This document shows, piece by piece, positions 5,617 to 6,272 of a stretch of DNA of 6,272 nt. Within the stretch, counting starts at the first letter, position 1. Every line of letters starts with the position of its first letter. The notes beneath the pieces are model-generated. The model had not been told where the DNA came from. It did not search any database and saw nothing but the letters and a program-made list of their open reading frames with translations. The position numbers were made by a program, and so were the translations under genes. Source of the stretch: an uncultured Desulfovibrio sp. (GTDB taxonomy: Bacteria > Desulfobacterota > Desulfovibrionia > Desulfovibrionales > Desulfovibrionaceae); contig CAMBWG010000138.1 in NCBI GenBank assembly GCA_945871415.1, forward strand, positions 1 to 6,272. The letters are read 5' to 3'.

Positions 5617-6272
5617 ATGAAAGTTATTCTGATTCTTCTGTGCCTCATGGCTCCGCTGTGCTTCTGCACGGATTCCTTCTGCGCTTCCCCCGATCGACTC
5701 TCCGAAGCCCAGATACAAAAAGGCATCGACCGCATAGAAAAAGCCGCGAAAGAAGGAGACGCCACGGCGCAATACCGGCTCGGCGTCATTTACGGCAAGG
5801 GCGTCGGCGTGCCGAAGGACAAGGCCAAAGCCTTTGAATGGTTCAAGAAAGCCGCGGAACAGGGACACGTGAAAGCGCAGAACGTTCTCGGCATCATGCT
5901 CAGCAACGGCGAAGTCGGACCGCGGGACTATGTCGAGGCCCGCAAATGGTTTGAAAAAGCCGCCGCCCAGGGAGATCCTATGGCCAACTACAGCCTCGGC
6001 CTGCTGTACTTCCACGGCCAGGGCGTAACGAAGGATGTCGATAAGGCCCGCGAGCTGTGGGAAAAGGCGGCAAACAAGGGTATCAAAAACGCTCAGTACA
6101 ATCTTGGTTTACTGTACTACAGCGGCAAGGACGCCAAACAGGACTATGCCAAAGCCCGCAAGTGGTTTGAAATGGCCGCGGCACAAAACGACACCCATGC
6201 GCAAATGATCCTCGGCCTTATGTATGAAGGCGGCGAGGGCGTGAAAAAGGATATTGCCACTGCCAGAGAATG
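5617..6272 (+). CDS. Secreted Sel1-like repeat protein, second tandem copy (3' end outside window)
   Basis: The gene runs off the right edge after 218 complete codons; by comparison with its neighbour about 20-25 residues are missing. It opens with MKVILILLCLMAPLCFCTDS, again a Sec-type signal peptide, now with cysteines at 9, 15, 17 and 22 but no canonical lipobox. Five Sel1-like repeats are in register with the first copy, the last one cut. The middle (residues 98-155) is encoded by DNA identical to the first copy. The N-terminal part differs at many residues, for example I25P, N27R, I39R, N43A, Q45K, F63V and H64G (first copy to second). The role is unknown: Sel1 solenoids usually act as binding scaffolds, and the pair may be specialised for different partners. 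Confidence 0.9.
   Translation, partial: MKVILILLCLMAPLCFCTDSFCASPDRLSEAQIQKGIDRIEKAAKEGDATAQYRLGVIYGKGVGVPKDKAKAFEWFKKAAEQGHVKAQNVLGIMLSNGEVGPRDYVEARKWFEKAAAQGDPMANYSLGLLYFHGQGVTKDVDKARELWEKAANKGIKNAQYNLGLLYYSGKDAKQDYAKARKWFEMAAAQNDTHAQMILGLMYEGGEGVKKDIATARE

Larger units (their letters stand above)
4973..6081 (+). repeat. Tandem Sel1 gene duplication with a 174-bp identical block
   Basis: The genes starting at 4682 and 5617 align without any gap at an offset of 935 bp. Bases 4973-5146 and 5908-6081 are identical over 174 bp, including every synonymous position. By my count the preceding 291 bp differ at 38 positions and the following 191 bp at 11. The identical block codes for the end of Sel1 unit 2 and all of unit 3. 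Confidence 0.9.

Noticed and set aside
5617..5700. Lipoprotein signal in the second Sel1 protein because of its cysteines
   Set aside because: None of the cysteines is preceded by a canonical lipobox; APLC and LCFC do not fit.
4664..6015. Two similar - strand frames opposite the Sel1 genes
   Set aside because: They resemble each other only because the + strand genes are duplicates; no ribosome binding site or domain supports them.

Overview
The window looks like chromosomal DNA of a GC-rich bacterium. The gene content (a pyruvate kinase with an SEET active-site variant, an HD-GYP protein, an AraC_N-type regulator and Sel1 proteins) and the codon style suggest a Desulfovibrionaceae member, such as the Bilophila/Mailhella/Desulfovibrio group. 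That assignment rests on recalled protein style and is not proven by the sequence. All six protein-coding genes read on the + strand, and I found no convincing gene on the - strand, no RNA gene and no CRISPR array.

Layout. Positions 1-563 hold the 3' end of pyruvate kinase. It is followed after 14 bp by an HD-GYP-domain protein (578-1633), probably in the same transcript, and then by a strong intrinsic terminator (1659-1719). Next come a 12-TM-type MFS transporter (1930-3156), an AraC-family regulator with an AraC_N sensor domain (3531-4448), a secreted Sel1-repeat protein (4682-5407), and a close tandem paralogue of that protein that runs off the end (5617-6272).

The most striking element is not a gene. 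Each of the four gaps after the HD-GYP gene contains a member of one dispersed repeat family. Full members are about 130-150 bp, have short inverted termini (TAGAGC...GCTCTA in the best copies) and are built from three or four consecutive hairpins. Copies lie at 1719-1855, 3372-3519, 4446-4592 and 5405-5537, with a short partial copy at 5536-5595. The first hairpin is kept by a compensated base-pair change between copies. The left terminus supplies the TAG stop codon of two genes, and the TA-bounded ends resemble the target duplications of IS630/Tc1-mariner-derived miniature elements. The repeats form much of the leaders and trailers of the neighbouring genes.

The two Sel1 genes align without gaps at an offset of 935 bp. 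Their divergence is very uneven: 38 differences in the first 291 bases, none in the next 174, then 11 in the remaining 191. Most differences change the amino acid. This points to tandem duplication, local gene conversion and diversification of the N-terminal part. The transporter and the AraC regulator are neighbours, but nothing in the sequence proves that one controls the other.
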